In this document: piece by piece, positions 11,456 to 23,108 of the stretch
Position numbering within the stretch: the first letter of the stretch is position 1
How the letters are laid out: each line of letters begins with the position of its first letter
Translations under genes and position numbers: made by a program
The notes under the pieces: model-generated
Databases searched by the model: none
The model's input: only the letters and a program-made list of their open reading frames with translations
Told to the model about the DNA's origin: nothing
NCBI GenBank assembly: GCA_022495005.1
Contig: JAGYXB010000449.1
Span: 186,001-250,000 of the forward strand
Source of the DNA: Rhyacophila brunnea
Taxonomy: Eukaryota; Arthropoda; Insecta; Trichoptera; Rhyacophilidae
Direction of reading: 5' to 3'
DNA length: 64,000 nt

Positions 11456-11985
11456 TTTAATTTAAAATAAAAATTGTTCTCTTCTTCAAAGTCTCCCATC
11501 ATAGTTAAAGTGAAGATATTCAACTCGGTCGTGTACTATTAATCTCTTCAGATAAATTCAACCTATTATTCAATTATGTTCCAGCAATGCACGTATTAGC
11601 CGGCGACTCTTCTGCCGTTTCAGTTGATGCCTGATTGCAATACATTTTCTTGGGTTAGGTTAGAACTTCGTGGAGACTTTTGCCATGTCCTGGATACAAG
11701 CTACCTTTTGATGCCTGAACGGCAATGAATCGCTGTTCCAAGATGCAAGACAAATCGAAGAGGTGAGTCATTTTAACCGATGAGAGCGTGTTAAAGTCAA
11801 TGACATTAATATGGACGAAGCATCTAAAAAGCATCTAGAAACAAATGACACTCACTTTTTTGTCGGGTCTGCCGAATGGCATAATCTGTTCTAACGCCAT
11901 TACAATAAAGGTGATATTGCTGTAAATTCCCGATGCTTTTTGTCGGGTGTGCTGAATGGTTCGGTTCGAACGGGTTCGCTTAAAT

Positions 11986-12708
11986 CAGGGGGGGGCAAAC
12001 TTTTTGGATGAAGGGCCAAATTCAAGAATTAAAAATGAGCGGCGGGCCGCAAGTAAAATACCATTTTTAGATATACACTATTTATTATCACGAAAAATAA
12101 ACATTACAAAAAAATTAATGAGAAGAATGAAACTGATGTACATTTTTTAACATTTTTTAAATTCAGGTGTTAATTTTGTAGTTGATATTCTCAAAGCTGC
12201 TTCTAAATGGGCATCGGAGATATTTGATCGTAAAGAATTTTTATTGAGGTTCATGATCGAAAATGTTTGTTCACATATATAGGTTGATCCAAAAATAGCG
12301 AACATTTTTCTTTCATAATCTTTAAGTTGGTCAAAATTGTCTGAGTTAAGGGCATTGTAAAATTTGGAGATTTCTGCACGACGATGCAATTCTCTTAAAT
12401 CAGTGTCACACTGCAGATTAATAATCTCAAGTTGTAGCTCTGTCGTCACACTGTCAATATCTATTGAAATCGATGTTCAACGTAGAAAATAGTGGTTACA
12501 TAGTGTGAGACGAGACGCAAGGAAGACGTACTGAGATAATACATTTACGAAACAAGAAATTCTTCAAATTTTAATCTATTGTCAATATTTTTTAAAAAAT
12601 ATATAAAAAAAGTTATTCGTAATCAGAAGTACAATTAATGATGGCGGGCCGCAAAAAAATACCCGGCGGGCCACATGCGGCCCGCGGGCCGCAGTTTGCC
12701 CACCCCTA
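11986..12708 (-). mobile_element. Internally deleted hAT element G nested in F1
   Basis: Exact duplications GCTTAAAT flank it (11978-11985 and 12709-12716). The ends are CAGGGGGGGGCAAACTTTTT and, read from the other side, TAGGGGTGGGCAAACTGCGG, both of hAT form. GC-rich CGGGCCGC blocks lie just inside each end, in an otherwise AT-rich element. It still carries the 3' end of a transposase gene on the minus strand, so it is a deletion derivative of an autonomous hAT. Confidence 0.9.
12147..12475 (-). pseudogene. hAT transposase C-terminal fragment (dimerisation domain)
   Basis: About 108 codons on the minus strand encode the end of a hAT-family transposase. The recognisable part reads LQCDTDLRELHRR, then FYNALNSDNF, FAIFGSTYICEQTFSIMN, KNSLRSNISDAHLEAALRIS and a short tail to the stop at 12147. 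The GSTYxCEQTFSxM and LRS..xDxHLxxxLRI pattern is that of the hAT C-terminal dimerisation region, as in SCAND3/GTF2IRD2-like proteins. The BED zinc finger and catalytic core are absent, removed by the deletion that made element G. The surviving piece has no internal stop. It cannot be catalytic. Confidence 0.85.
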
Positions 12709-12904
12709 GCTTAAATGAACATTGACACTAGAAACACTGTTCTAACGTCATTACAATAAAGGTGATATTGCTATAAATTCCCAATGCGTGATATCGCATA
12801 ATGAAAATTGCGTGACTTCTATCTATACATGTGCGAATGTCGCTACGCGCGAATTTGCTTGATAGCTACTATATTGAGTACGTTGTCCATTAATAATGTC
12901 ATTG

Positions 12905-13503
12905 GTTGAAGTGCAGAATGCACAATTATTATAATATGCTGGTCTATCGTCGTACCAAGGTTATATTGTATGAACAGGACTTGCTACAAGGGAAATGTGA
13001 CACGATACACAGTAGAGATAGAGACAGCCCATGTGATATTTAAGGGTTACACATTATAAAGGGCGGCAAATGTAGGACCAAATATAAATATTACAACCTT
13101 TGAGAGCAGTGCCGGGTTTCCAAGAAGCATAAAAAACCCTCATAACCTATTATATTTTTGTTTTGTAATACCACCAAAATGTTCACAAGGGGGCCTCCAA
13201 ACCTGTCGTCTCCTCAGAGTTCCATTTACTTAAAGACCCCGGTGTTTGAGAGTAAGTTTCGTCGACATATGAAATATTTTTGTTTGTTGCAGAAATAAAT
13301 AGGTAATTAATAAAATATGTATATAGGTAACCTAACAAATTTTCATACAATTTGAGACTAAAAAAGAAAGGGGGTGGCATTTTAAATCTTCCCAAGGGTG
13401 TCACTTTGCCTAGGGCCATCACAGATGATACACTTCTTCTTCAAGCCAACGGGACGTGTCCAACTAATTCGGAAACGATGCTATAAAAAACAATCGGTGT
13501 GTA
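12905..13503. other. Intergenic with possible old hAT fragment
   Basis: Between about 13103 and 13420 there are hAT-like end fragments (CAGTGCCGGG, and GCCTAGGGCCATCACAG), but no matching octamer flanks. A similar GGGGTGGCATTTAAA piece lies near 57346. The class is not established. Confidence 0.25.
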
Positions 13504-14256
13504 TATGTTACACCGAATGTGCGAAATTGACTATTACATGAAATGGGAAAAATTTTGGCTAATTCATGTAATAGTCAAGCCTGTTGCCTTATTCATGAAT
13601 TAGGTAATTTTTCTGCTGAGTACATGAATTCGCCACGGTATGGAATTCTTGAACTGTCAACATGACAGAAGAAAAACTTTTAATACGGATAGTTTTATAA
13701 GTTATAATTGGACATAATATAATATTATTATTATTAGGTTAGGTTAGGTTAGGTTTTGTAATTCTGAATTAAATTATTCAACTGAATGTCCATTTTGAGG
13801 TTAGCTATCAAGTGTCAACAAACTATCACAAACATTCAATCGACCCAAGCATGAATCAAATCGCGAAAATACTTTTCAATAAAATTCTTCCGTTATCATA
13901 TTATAGTTCTAGAATTTTTTGCGCATTCAAATCAATGACATTTGACACATTTGTTTAGTTGCAAAAAACACCACGGAGCGCGATCATCTATTTTGACCAT
14001 AGATAATATAAATGTACATTTTGACCAATCCATGAGCATTTGATACATTTAGTTTAGTTGCAAAAATACCACCGTAGCGCTACTATCTAATTTGTCCAAG
14101 ACATGAAGTAGGCAGAAAAATTACTGCCGATTTCACGCACTCTCCAGATATTTTGTCTAATTCATGAATAAGGCAACGGGCTTGCATTGTTCATGATTTA
14201 GGCAAAATTTTGCCCATTTCATGTAATATTCAATTTCGCACATTCGGCGTAACATA
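13504..14256 (+). mobile_element. Long-TIR (foldback) element P, 753 bp
   Basis: Both ends carry inverted repeats of more than 100 bp: TATGTTACACCGAATGTGCG on the left and TATGTTACGCCGAATGTGCG reading inward from the right. The homology continues through ATTACATGAAATGGG and GTTGCCTTATTCATGAATTA. TA flanks both sides, consistent with a TA target duplication, so a Tc1/mariner-type or similar MITE is likely. Internally, two related segments contain TTTAGTTGCAAAAA followed by CACCAC and CACCGTAGCGC. No coding potential. Confidence 0.75.
13734..13753 (+). repeat. (TTAGG)4 interstitial run
   Basis: Four perfect TTAGG units, the ancestral arthropod telomere repeat, sit inside the loop of element P, right after a TTATTATTATTA run. 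It is too short to be a telomere but supports an arthropod origin. Confidence 0.7.
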
Positions 14257-15526
14257 TATAACAATAACATAGATTCTTCGACTAGCTCTTAATTATCTTG
14301 TTAAACTACACACTCAAGAAAAAGGGCCGCATATTGGAGCGCCGTTGGCTTATTTCTATACACTTTAACTTATGCATATTACTATATATACTTGCGTTTG
14401 TATATAGCTGACTGATTCGCAGCTAACTTCATACTGTCGCGCACTTTCGTAACGGTGTGCGTGCCCAGCTCTCAATTTCACTCTCTACCAAACGCCCCAA
14501 AAGAAGTATAACTTCAATAAATTCAGAACATTAAAGATGTGACTTTAAATCTTTATAATGACATCGTTCATCTTCAGTGAGTAGTACCTGATCATTATGT
14601 ACACTGCGAGTTAAAAGATTGCGAGGGGACAGATAAGTAGAACAGTCAGTTACATAAAATAGATTCTGTCAACCAAGCCGAGGCATTTTAGAATAAAAAC
14701 AACATGCTGAGTCGTCATTCCAATATAATAAAGCCCTAGCAGGCGTCTGCTCGCTTCTCATCCGATAAATTCTCCACCTGGGAAAATCTCATAATATAAA
14801 GTCTTCTGTAGTGGAAATTCCTTACGTGCAGTACATATATTTCGCAGACATAATGAATCCAGTTAAACTATCGTAACACTCATAACCGATTCGAAAATTT
14901 AAACAAAAAAAAAATGCCGTTGTACAGCCATGAACTACCGACTTTTCGATTGACTACCACGCGCGCTACCAAAATTTGGTAATCCACAATTGAAGCAATG
15001 GCAAATTTAATGTACAAACGATTAGAAACACTAAAGCAGGAGTAGTCAACATGGTCCCTACTGCCCACTAATTGGCGTTCCAGCTATCATGGTGGGCAGC
15101 AGGGGTTTTAAAAACATTTTCATTATGTTTTCATAAAATTCCCCGTGACAATTTAAATTTCAGAAAATATACTATTTGTATACTGCCTTTCCAAGGAGAA
15201 GGCATCCATTAGGTAATTTTGAAAGCTATATATTCTGTTCACTTTAAAATCAGTATTATCACTAAAATACCGTTGAAATCCTTAGTGAAAAATAGACATC
15301 TTCTAAAATAATACATTTTTTTTAGCAAAAAGGCAGTAATTGCACCTATTCATTGCAGTTACTGCTTGTTTATTATTATTTTGTTTGTATTTTAACATCC
15401 TACTGACTAATAAAAATTATCACCGTTTTTTATTAATTCATAGTACTAAAGTTTGAAAAAAAACATATTATGTCATTTATCTCTAAAGTGTGTGAGAGTC
15501 AAATACTGCCTTCTTCCTAAGAAGTA
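14257..15526. other. Intergenic, nothing recognised
   Basis: No repeat shared within the window and no ORF with motifs. TA-rich sequence near 14380-14410. Confidence 0.35.
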
Positions 15527-15770
15527 TTTTTTTTTTGACCATATCCGATCCTAATAGGATCATATGGGCCTCCACAGAGTAGAGGTTTGTATTAACAGAT
15601 TTTGTTTTTTACGAGAAACGGATGTCAGCCACTTGCTCAACCTATTAGGTCCATACTCTGACAGACACAAATTGAAAAACAATATGACGTGTACTTGGCA
15701 GACCCAGGATTCGAACCCGGGACCCACGGCGTGATAGTCCAACGCTTAAGCCGCGCGGCCACCGTGGGCC
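15527..15770 (-). mobile_element. tRNA-derived SINE family O, full-length copy
   Basis: Read on the minus strand, it begins with a tRNA-like head (15770 down to about 15698) with A-box TGGCCGCGCGGCTTAAGCG and a perfect B-box GGTTCGAATCC. The type II A-box resembles tRNA-Leu/Ser. A body follows with GGACCTAATAGGTTGAGCAA and CATATGATCCTATTAGGATC, then an A-rich tail (T run at 15527-15536). A 5'-truncated second copy lies at 52630-52782, whose TSD supports LINE-driven retroposition. Confidence 0.8.
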
Positions 15771-16139
15771 TGTATAGCCCTCGCATAAGTTTAGTTCACG
15801 TTACGTTAATAAAACTAAATGGCGCTAGAGTGCGAACTATGTATGCAAAGTATAATAAAAAGATAGATTTAATTACAGTAAGATTTTTTATAAAGATTTT
15901 TTCTGCCAAACTTAACTGTAACTGTAACTCTGCTCTATAAATTTTATAAATTAAAGTTACTTCCCTTCGTTATAAATAACCATTACTGTGGAACCGGTGG
16001 GCGGTTAGAAAATTTTACTACTAACAGAGATACGAAAGTGGGCTGTAGGTATAAAAAGGCTGACTACCCTTCACTAAAGGTTCAAATATATTATGATCGC
16101 GTTATGTGCTGTCACAGTAAGCTGTGGCTACGGGAAAAA

Positions 16140-16240
16140 AGTGTGTAATATCGTTTTTCTTGGTGTTTAAAATGTTATCAGAGTAATGCACCCATCCCGT
16201 AGCATATTTTGAACCTTTAAACGAACACTGTCAGTTTATT
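16140..16240 (-). repeat. Dispersed repeat of about 95 bp, copy 2
   Basis: Reverse-orientation match to 2702-2800. Shared landmarks are AAAATGTTATCAGA and TTTGAACCTTTAAACGAACA. It ends just upstream of the tRNA-like sequence at 16254. Confidence 0.5.
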
Positions 16241-16253
16241 ATTTATCATTAGG

Positions 16254-16329
16254 AGGCTCGTAGTATAATTGGTTAATGTACAGTTGGCGCGATACTAGTG
16301 GTTTTACGGTTTCAAATCCCGTCGAGCTT
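16254..16329 (+). tRNA. tRNA-like pseudogene (76 nt)
   Basis: The length is that of a tRNA. The acceptor arms AGGCTCG (16254-16260) and CGAGCTT (16323-16329) pair over 7 bp with one G-T wobble. A D-loop GG in AATTGGTTA and a T-arm TTTCAAATCCC B-box are present. The anticodon stem pairs at only three of five positions. The anticodon loop GGCGCGA lacks the invariant T33. I therefore read it as a decayed tRNA or a SINE head, not a working tRNA. Confidence 0.4.
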
Positions 16330-17409
16330 CGCATTTTTTTCAAATGTGATTTTTTCTAGTGGTTATAATATAACTGAGGTGTTTTCAAGTTAGAAGTTAC
16401 AATCTCAAAATCTTTTGAATTATTCGTTGAATAAAAGAAATGGTTTATTAAAAATATATATATAAGAGAGTATAAAAGCCTACCGGTTGGCGGAAGCTCC
16501 TGGGCTGTAGCCCCTAAAGCCCATGACGTAATGCCGCTCTGCGCATTTATTACAAGTCATATTAAGAAATACATATAATTAAAATACAGTACAAAACAAA
16601 AAAACTTAGATATTATTAATAACATGTATAAACTGCATTCAATGTACTGTTACAATGATGATAATGACAGTAATGCATTTACCTCGGAAGTAATTAAAAG
16701 AAAACAATACGCCATTCAAACACCATTGGCAGAAAACTTGATATAATTACAACGAAATGTCTTGTATTCACTTCCTAATAATTGTAGTATAGATGTACAT
16801 ACTTCAAAATATATTAATTCAAAACGAAATTACTGTACAATATTGAGCGGGAAAACACTTTTAAAACAGGAAAAAGTGTTCCGACCTTCACTGTTTGTTA
16901 ACAGATTTGTGTCAATTTTTAAACCGGTTATTCATGATGGAGGCGTTACGTTTTTGTTTATTTTTTACAGAGGTCTTATTAAATTAAGAATCTATGGTAC
17001 CTATCTTTGGGAGCCTGAGTAATCTGCAGAGTTTGTACGAAACATTTACATGTCACTATGATACCCTGAAAGACAGGGTGAGAGAAATATAGATATCTTT
17101 AAAAGAACTCCCGAGAAGACTGTATAATTTATCTATAGGGTTAATTATTAAGATGTCATTTAGAGGTCGAGGTATAATAAGAGGCTGTAAACATAAATTT
17201 ATACGAGGCGAAAAGATCACGTGACATATTATGAAACTGTGTCGGCCACCTTTGCAATTGATTCCGTGGAAATTACAATATTTTCGCCTGCGGCGCTAAC
17301 ATTGTTTAAATATTTTAAGATGAGTATGTATATCATTATAATATGTATGTATTCGTTTAAAATTTCATTGTGAAAATAATAAGATGCATAAGATAATGAA
17401 ATTACATCT
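16330..17409. other. Intergenic, nothing recognised
   Basis: No gene recognised. An isolated TTCGCCTGCGGCGCTAA at 17283-17299 matches the conserved centre of family D, but the rest of D is not evident there. Confidence 0.35.
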
Positions 17410-17812
17410 CGTCGGTCTCTTCTGCTCTTGAAACACCTTTTCCTGTTATCGAGAGGGATGGTTTACAATCCTGGTGTACTAATGAATTTGAATTTACATG
17501 CGCCTGTCAATTACCTACTTGGTCGCAGCCATGATTTATTCTGGATCGGAACCGTTTCCTCGTGTCAAGCCTATCATTCACCATTAGCGAGGGGTGCAAG
17601 ATTAGTAAATGCGCTCCCTAAAGACATAGACTTTGCATTTTGTTCTCAAAATTTTTATTATTCTGTATTAATTATACTTAAGTATGTTTTGATTTTATTT
17701 TATTTTTTATATTTTATTTGACTTATAATGTAGATGTTGTGTACGTCTTGAATTTAGATTTGTTACGTCCACAATGTTTTGTATTCTTAAATAAATAAAT
17801 AAATAAGATTTG
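17410..17812 (+). pseudogene. LINE 3' end, family Y, copy 1
   Basis: An ORF from 17428 to 17721 ends in a segment (SPLARGARLVNALPKDIDF) like the C-terminus of jockey/CR1-type reverse transcriptase proteins, where a conserved RLxNxLP motif lies near the end. A 3' UTR follows (GTCCACAATGTTTTGTATTC), then an AAATAAATAAAT tail. The same end recurs at 29800-30066. The reverse transcriptase and endonuclease domains are absent (5' truncation). The clade is inferred from one motif only. Confidence 0.55.
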
Positions 17813-19211
17813 AGGCAACCAAACAGAAAGCAAGGGACGAAAGAACGGTAATTTGTTTCTGCTTATGGGTGGCACTTTGGTTAGGTATGTTACTATTGCC
17901 ACTGCCTATGAATCAACATTGAAGTTAATGGCTTAACCAAACCATACCCGTCACGCACTACACCCGGTCTTAATCGGGCGTACAACGTTTGGATGTTAAA
18001 CATCAGTTTTTTATGACTGGTAATTTCTCTGAAACAGACACCCAAGACTGAGTTGCCACGCCCTCAAGTATTCTTTAACTGACTTTACACAGACTTTCTA
18101 ATGAAAAGTGCTCATGGGAGAGAGGAAAACGGTGATCTAACAAAAATAAAAGATTCTAATTGATAAATATATAATACAAAAATAGCTAAAACAAAACGGA
18201 CATACTAAACTAAACTATGTGAAGAGATCTTCTCATCCGCAATAAGACGCCGCATTTTTTTAAACGCTGGAAAATTGGCCTTTGTGGCTACCAAGTCGGA
18301 TGGTCCGATGGGTCCAACAGCTGGTTGGACCAACTTGAGCATCTCTTCCCTCTCAGACCACATTCTCGGACATTACCAAAAGATGTGGTTTGTAACCTGT
18401 ATTTCTCCACCACATGGACATATTGGTTGGGTGACAAATCCAAAATCAAAGAGTTTGACAGAGTACGAATGAATATGACGTATATTTAGGTATTTAATTT
18501 AATGTCTCATTCAGGTTCTAGCAAAAGGTTCCCCGGGATCTTGCAAAATGCTCCAAAGGCTTCGCCTTAAAAAGGTTGAAAATCATTGATTGCTCTACAG
18601 GCATGCAGCGCCTGGTACCAATGATATCATTTGTCAGTGATTACGATGTATATGGCAATATGATTAACACCACACAGCTACTTACAATAATAAACACTCG
18701 TGATATTCTTGCTAAATGTATTAAACTCGCAGATTAAAACAACACGTTGTGTTTGCCATATCCTGCAGACTCTATGGTACACTATTCATAGACATGGGTT
18801 GGACATTATTATCTATGCTCATAGAGACGTTTCCGCAATCTAAAATTGTTTATAATCCACGTTCTGTTTGGACTCACATACAGCTTTGCAACGTAAAACC
18901 TCATTGGCTGGAAAATGTTCCATACCAATAAGGCGACATCTCATTCCCTGCATGACGCTTAATTCGAATGGTCGACCAATGAAGGGCCTAGGTTGTTTTA
19001 AGAAATGTCAAAAAAATTTACGCATTACACTTACATTACACTTACATGAAATTACTTTACATAAATAAATTATTATTCACACCAAGGTCTTGACAAGACA
19101 GCGTTTAATTTATAGAAAGAATATTATATAACATACAATTGCTTGTTTTCGGCATGTATCATTGTGTCGGTTAAAGCAATAAATTGAAGAAAAAAATACC
19201 AACCCTGGCCA
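17813..19211. other. Intergenic, nothing recognised
   Basis: Several 60-66 codon ORFs occur at 18275-19068, but none shows a recognisable domain or copy elsewhere in the window. Confidence 0.35.
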
Positions 19212-19440
19212 AGAGAAGAGGTTTCATTCTCCATCACGATAACGCCAGATCTCATAAGCCACAAAAGACCATGCAAAAACTGCAACAGTTTAAATGAGAA
19301 GTCATGACACCATCAGATTACCATTTTTTCCACAGTCTACAAAACCATATTAATGGGAAACAGTTTAGCATAGGAGATGATGTCTGAAAGGAAGCTTGAT
19401 GTATTCTTTAGTTGAAAACCGGGATTGGAAAGAATCTTAA
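19212..19440 (+). pseudogene. Decayed mariner transposase fragment
   Basis: One frame reads RRGFILHHDNARSHKPQKTM, then LQQFK, a stop, EVMTPSDYHFFHSLQNHI and NGKQFS. HHDNARSH holds the second catalytic Asp and PSDYHFF the third. The YSPDLAP segment between them is deleted in frame and several stops occur. It is a different and older mariner lineage from the one at 6098. No TIRs were found. Confidence 0.75.
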
Positions 19441-19506
19441 ATCAAATTATACTTAAAAATAAAACATTTTTTTGTATAATATTAAACATTCTTTTACATC
19501 TGTGAT

Positions 19507-19889
19507 CATGGCCAGGATCTTCGGCGGCCCCCCTACCTGTCGCTAAGTTTAATGGCATGTGTGACGCACAATAGAAACGTTTTCAAAATTGTGTTAGAGG
19601 TACAAGTAATGGCCTTCAGTTTATTTTTAGCGATTTTATGTAGTTTTGATACATCTACTAGAATTTATGTAGTTGTCGAGTATCAACACAATACAATCAA
19701 ATTGCATCTAACAACCTCACTTTTAAAATGTAAATATCCCTCTCGTGAAATACCACTATTAGATACTTGCTATTAGAGAAAAATTGTGATGTGTGTTTAT
19801 CTTAAATATCTAATCGACCCACCACGCCGGGCTTCCCCTGAGCCCAGGCCCCTAGGGTAGAGCCCTGTTAGCCCCCCCCCCCCCCCATG
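19507..19889 (-). mobile_element. hAT-type MITE D, copy 4
   Basis: It runs from CATGGCCAGGATCTTCGGCG to a C run and CCATG. Flanks TCTGTGAT and CCTGTGAT match at 7 of 8. It contains the family blocks ACCACGCCGGGC, CCTGAGCCCAGGCCCCTAGG and GTGTTTATCT. The plus-strand ORF at 19552-19776 is not conserved in other copies. Confidence 0.75.
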
Positions 19890-21080
19890 CCTGTGATATA
19901 TTTTAAAAATTTAAATATTACCTATTGTCTTCGCTTGACCCAAATATTATGCTTTACCTTATTTTCTCAACCACAGGACATTTCCAACTGACGTCACCAC
20001 CGTCCTTTAAGAAAAGGCATGTCAGAGTGTTAGATAATTCGTATATATCCAATCCCACGCAAATAACTAAATTGAAATAAGTGCTCCACAACTGGCAACT
20101 GCGAAAGCGTTTAAACTGTCAGTGCGTTCGCCAAATTTGGTACTCGTGTATCCACTGCCTAAAAAATATATTTTTAAACGCCCACTTGCACAGGTCAATA
20201 CACCATCAATTCAATTTGATTTCAGAAACATTTTTCGTCTATATCCATACCGCTAAATGTAGGTATATTATATTGTGTGTAGATTGGCTAAACGTTTCGT
20301 AGCTACGGCGTAATACTGCGATAACTGATAAACGAAAATGAAGTCAAAGCTTTTGTGAATCGCCAAAAATCACCAAAAATCACCAAAATCGCTCAGTGGG
20401 TCTATTCTATACACAAGGTGGCTAAAGTGATAAATATTATCACTTTATCATATTTCTGTATTGAGGTATTATAATGTTACAATAAGTTAGCCGTCTAAAC
20501 TGTTTTATGGGGATTTTTACAAACACTTCAACTATTCATAGTTTGTTTGTTATATTTTTTTATTGTGACCTTTGACTAAATAGGTAGGTGATGAGTTTTT
20601 ACCTACATTTTTTTATTGATTTGTTATATAAGTTAGAGTTAATAGTATTCGGTCTCAGTGTTTATTTGCCTTTTGTTGAGTGTATACAGTGCCTGAAGAT
20701 GCCGAAAGGCAAAGCCCGGGTCGCAAAAAACGACTCAAATGGAATAGTACAAAACTTAAATCCATTAGAAAAATGTATATACCTAGTCAGATATATGAAA
20801 ACGAAAAGGTGTTTCTTATAAATTCTATATAATATTGTAGCGGCATCAATTTATGTCGCTTTTATGCGTAAATAATCTAAAATACTTTACGATATAGCAG
20901 TCACCTAAATTTCAGTTTCAAATGCTATTTTATAATAATGATAAATCCAGACTTTGAATCTATGCAGCAACTAAGGTTGGGAGTAACTCTTTAAAAATCG
21001 ATGCATACAGTCCTTTTTGACTGAGGACTATTATCAGAAAATAAAAAAATAACCAATGATTTACCACCAAGAATAATGAA
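19890..21080. other. Intergenic, nothing recognised
   Basis: The piece GACTCAAATGGAATAGTACAAAACTTAAAT at about 20733-20762 resembles 992-1021, so an old dispersed repeat is likely. No coding motif. Confidence 0.35.
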
Positions 21081-21888
21081 AATAATTACAAGATAAAAAG
21101 AACTTTTTATATACAACGTTTTTAAATTTTCTGTTAAATCATATAAACTTGACAATTTTATTGTATTAATTAATAATTTAGGACAAATAAGGCAATTGTC
21201 AATAAATCATTTTTTTTGCTATTTTGCAACAAACAAACTTACATCACTGTCATTTTGACATGTCATTTTGATTTCCATAGTAACGCACGTATATATTAAG
21301 AATTAAGTTGCTAGGACCACCCCCTTCATCATCATCATCATCAGGGGCGCGACAACCCAGTGTGGATCCTGGCCTCCTCCAACAGCTCCCTCCACCTGTC
21401 CCTATCCAGTGTGGCCGCTTTCCAATTTGGTACCCCCAGAATACGGCAGTCACTGGCAGCTCCATCTAACCAGCGAATCTTTTGCCTCCCTCTTCTTCTA
21501 CGTCCTATTGGATTGCTGAACATCACTCTCTTTGCCGGTTCATTGTCATTTATACGGTGCACATGACCTAGCCATCGCAGTCTCCTAAATCTTGATTGAT
21601 TGAACTGCGCTGCAATCTTCGTACAGCCCGTAGACCTCAGCATTATATCTTCTAGGACCACCCCCTTAGCAACCAATAATAGTGGACTGAATTACGAATT
21701 TCTTCCGAAATACAGACAAAACAGAAAATGAATTCGATTATACTTAAAGATGGCTAAAAGTATTAAAAGAATGCATTGGCATCGTGTTCTGATATATTCT
21801 ACAAGTTTCTATCAAATATTGCAAGATTTGTACTGGATGAACAACCACCGGACAAACAAGAATACGAGCTAAGAAAAACGTGGTAAAA
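21081..21888 (-). mobile_element. Repeat B, copy 2, split by a LINE fragment
   Basis: Two halves of repeat B in reverse orientation are separated by 21327-21651. The insertion duplicated CTAGGACCACCCCCTT exactly (21311-21326 and 21652-21667), 16 bp. Copy 7 (62704) keeps the uninterrupted site AAGGGGGTGGTCCTAG and shares this copy's extra internal segment (CAATTGCCTTATTTGTCC in copy 7), so the two form a subfamily. Confidence 0.85.
21327..21651 (-). pseudogene. 5'-truncated RTE-like LINE a, 3' end
   Basis: Minus-strand coding runs from the truncation at 21651 to the stop at 21341. It contains RFRRLRWLGHVHRINDNEPA, then RVMFSNPIGRRRRGRQKIRW, LDGAASDCRILGVPNWKAAT and LDRDRWRELLEEARIHTGLS. This is the C-terminal tail beyond the reverse transcriptase in endonuclease-reverse transcriptase LINEs, most like the RTE group. 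The 3' end is a (TGA)n run. The frame is open, implying recent insertion. It is flanked by a 16-bp TSD in repeat B2. Confidence 0.85.
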
Positions 21889-23108
21889 TAGACGACGATA
21901 AAGGTGTGTCAATGCTGCATTCGAGCTGCGAATGTTTTGATGAATCTGCTATCGACCATCACAAAGCCCTGGTCTCTTCAAAGGGTATTGAATAGATTTA
22001 ATTCTATGCAAATTACAATAGAGCCAGACAAAACCAACTAATTCGTCTCATCCTTGACTCAGACTACATAGTGATGTAGACTTATATACCTATAATAAAT
22101 TTATATACCTACTCCGAAATGTGCACTGTGACACATAATATATACGCAGGGGTGACCAATTTCTTTGTTGCTGCGGTCGACTTATTACATAAAAAAGTCG
22201 CAAAAAATGCGTTGTTAACTAATATAAAGTAAAAGAAAATTGTACATTCATTTAGGTCCAGTGTTTCCCAATCACGGAGATAATTTCTAGCGGTTCGCAA
22301 ATAGTATTGTCGTTCATTTTAAAATGCATAATATATGAAAAATTCCAATCAAATGGTCATTCAAAAAATTTATATTATGATTTTTCTAATGCCAGTGTTC
22401 ATACATAAAATACAAACATCGCCTCAGTTTAAGATATCCCTAAAATCACTTGAAAAATCTAACTTTTTTGCTGTCACCTATCTAGCTTATTTTATAACCG
22501 TATATGGCAGGGTTTACGAACCTTTTTACGTACGCGTGCCTAAAATTTCCCAATTATTATTTTTTGACTGTCTGACATACCATGCGGAAAAATAGTTTTT
22601 AAAATTTCTATTAAAAAAATGATGATTTTCTAGATATCACTCACAGAACATAGCACACATATTATAGATTTATCACCTTTTTCAATAATTATGCCATACA
22701 TTTCGGTCCACTAATTTTGAAACTGTCTGCCAGAATTACTACTACTAGGTTTTGTTTCTTATTAGGTGCAGTCATTTTTTTGTGGATAGAAATGAGATTG
22801 TTTGTTAATGTATTAATTATTAGTCTGGTTTCTTTCTTTCAAATTAGCACCATAATTGCTCCGATCAGATGAGGCATACTCTCACTACAGTGGTCTCAAG
22901 CATTGAAAATCAAAATTGGAGGTTCGGGGTGCGGCATCCACCGTCGCCCGATGAGGTTAGTGTGATAATATTATATGTGACGCATGACGCCTAAGGATCG
23001 ACTTATTTAATTATTTATTTACATTAAACATAATGCTTACTCTTGAAGAGTATTTTTGCCTGCTATTTTTTTTTATACAACGCGGTCTGTCATTTATTAT
23101 TAAGGGTA
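21889..23108. other. Intergenic with scattered hAT-like ends
   Basis: Isolated termini of hAT form occur at about 22148 (CAGGGGTGACCAATTTC), 22259 (CAGTGTTTCCCAATCACG), 22508 (CAGGGTTTACGAACC) and 22888 (CAGTGGTCTCAAGC). I could not pair them into elements with matching octamers. Confidence 0.25.

Larger units (their letters stand above)
11798..12904 (+). mobile_element. hAT-type MITE F, copy 1, split by element G
   Basis: The ends are CAATGACATTAATA and TTAATAATGTCATTG. Flanks GTTAAAGT (11790-11797) and GTTGAAGT (12905-12912) match at 7 of 8. The body, with ACAATAAAGGTGATATTGCT twice, matches the uninterrupted copy at 45865-46232. The 723-bp element G lies in its middle. Confidence 0.8.

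Noticed and set aside
13103..13425. Complete hAT-type MITE
   Set aside because: The end sequences look possible but the flanking octamers differ and no second copy was found.
13734..13753. Telomere or telomere-associated region
   Set aside because: Only four TTAGG units, inside a mobile element with ordinary repeats on both sides.
16254..16329. Functional tRNA
   Set aside because: The anticodon stem does not pair well, T33 is absent and the D-stem is mostly wobble pairs.
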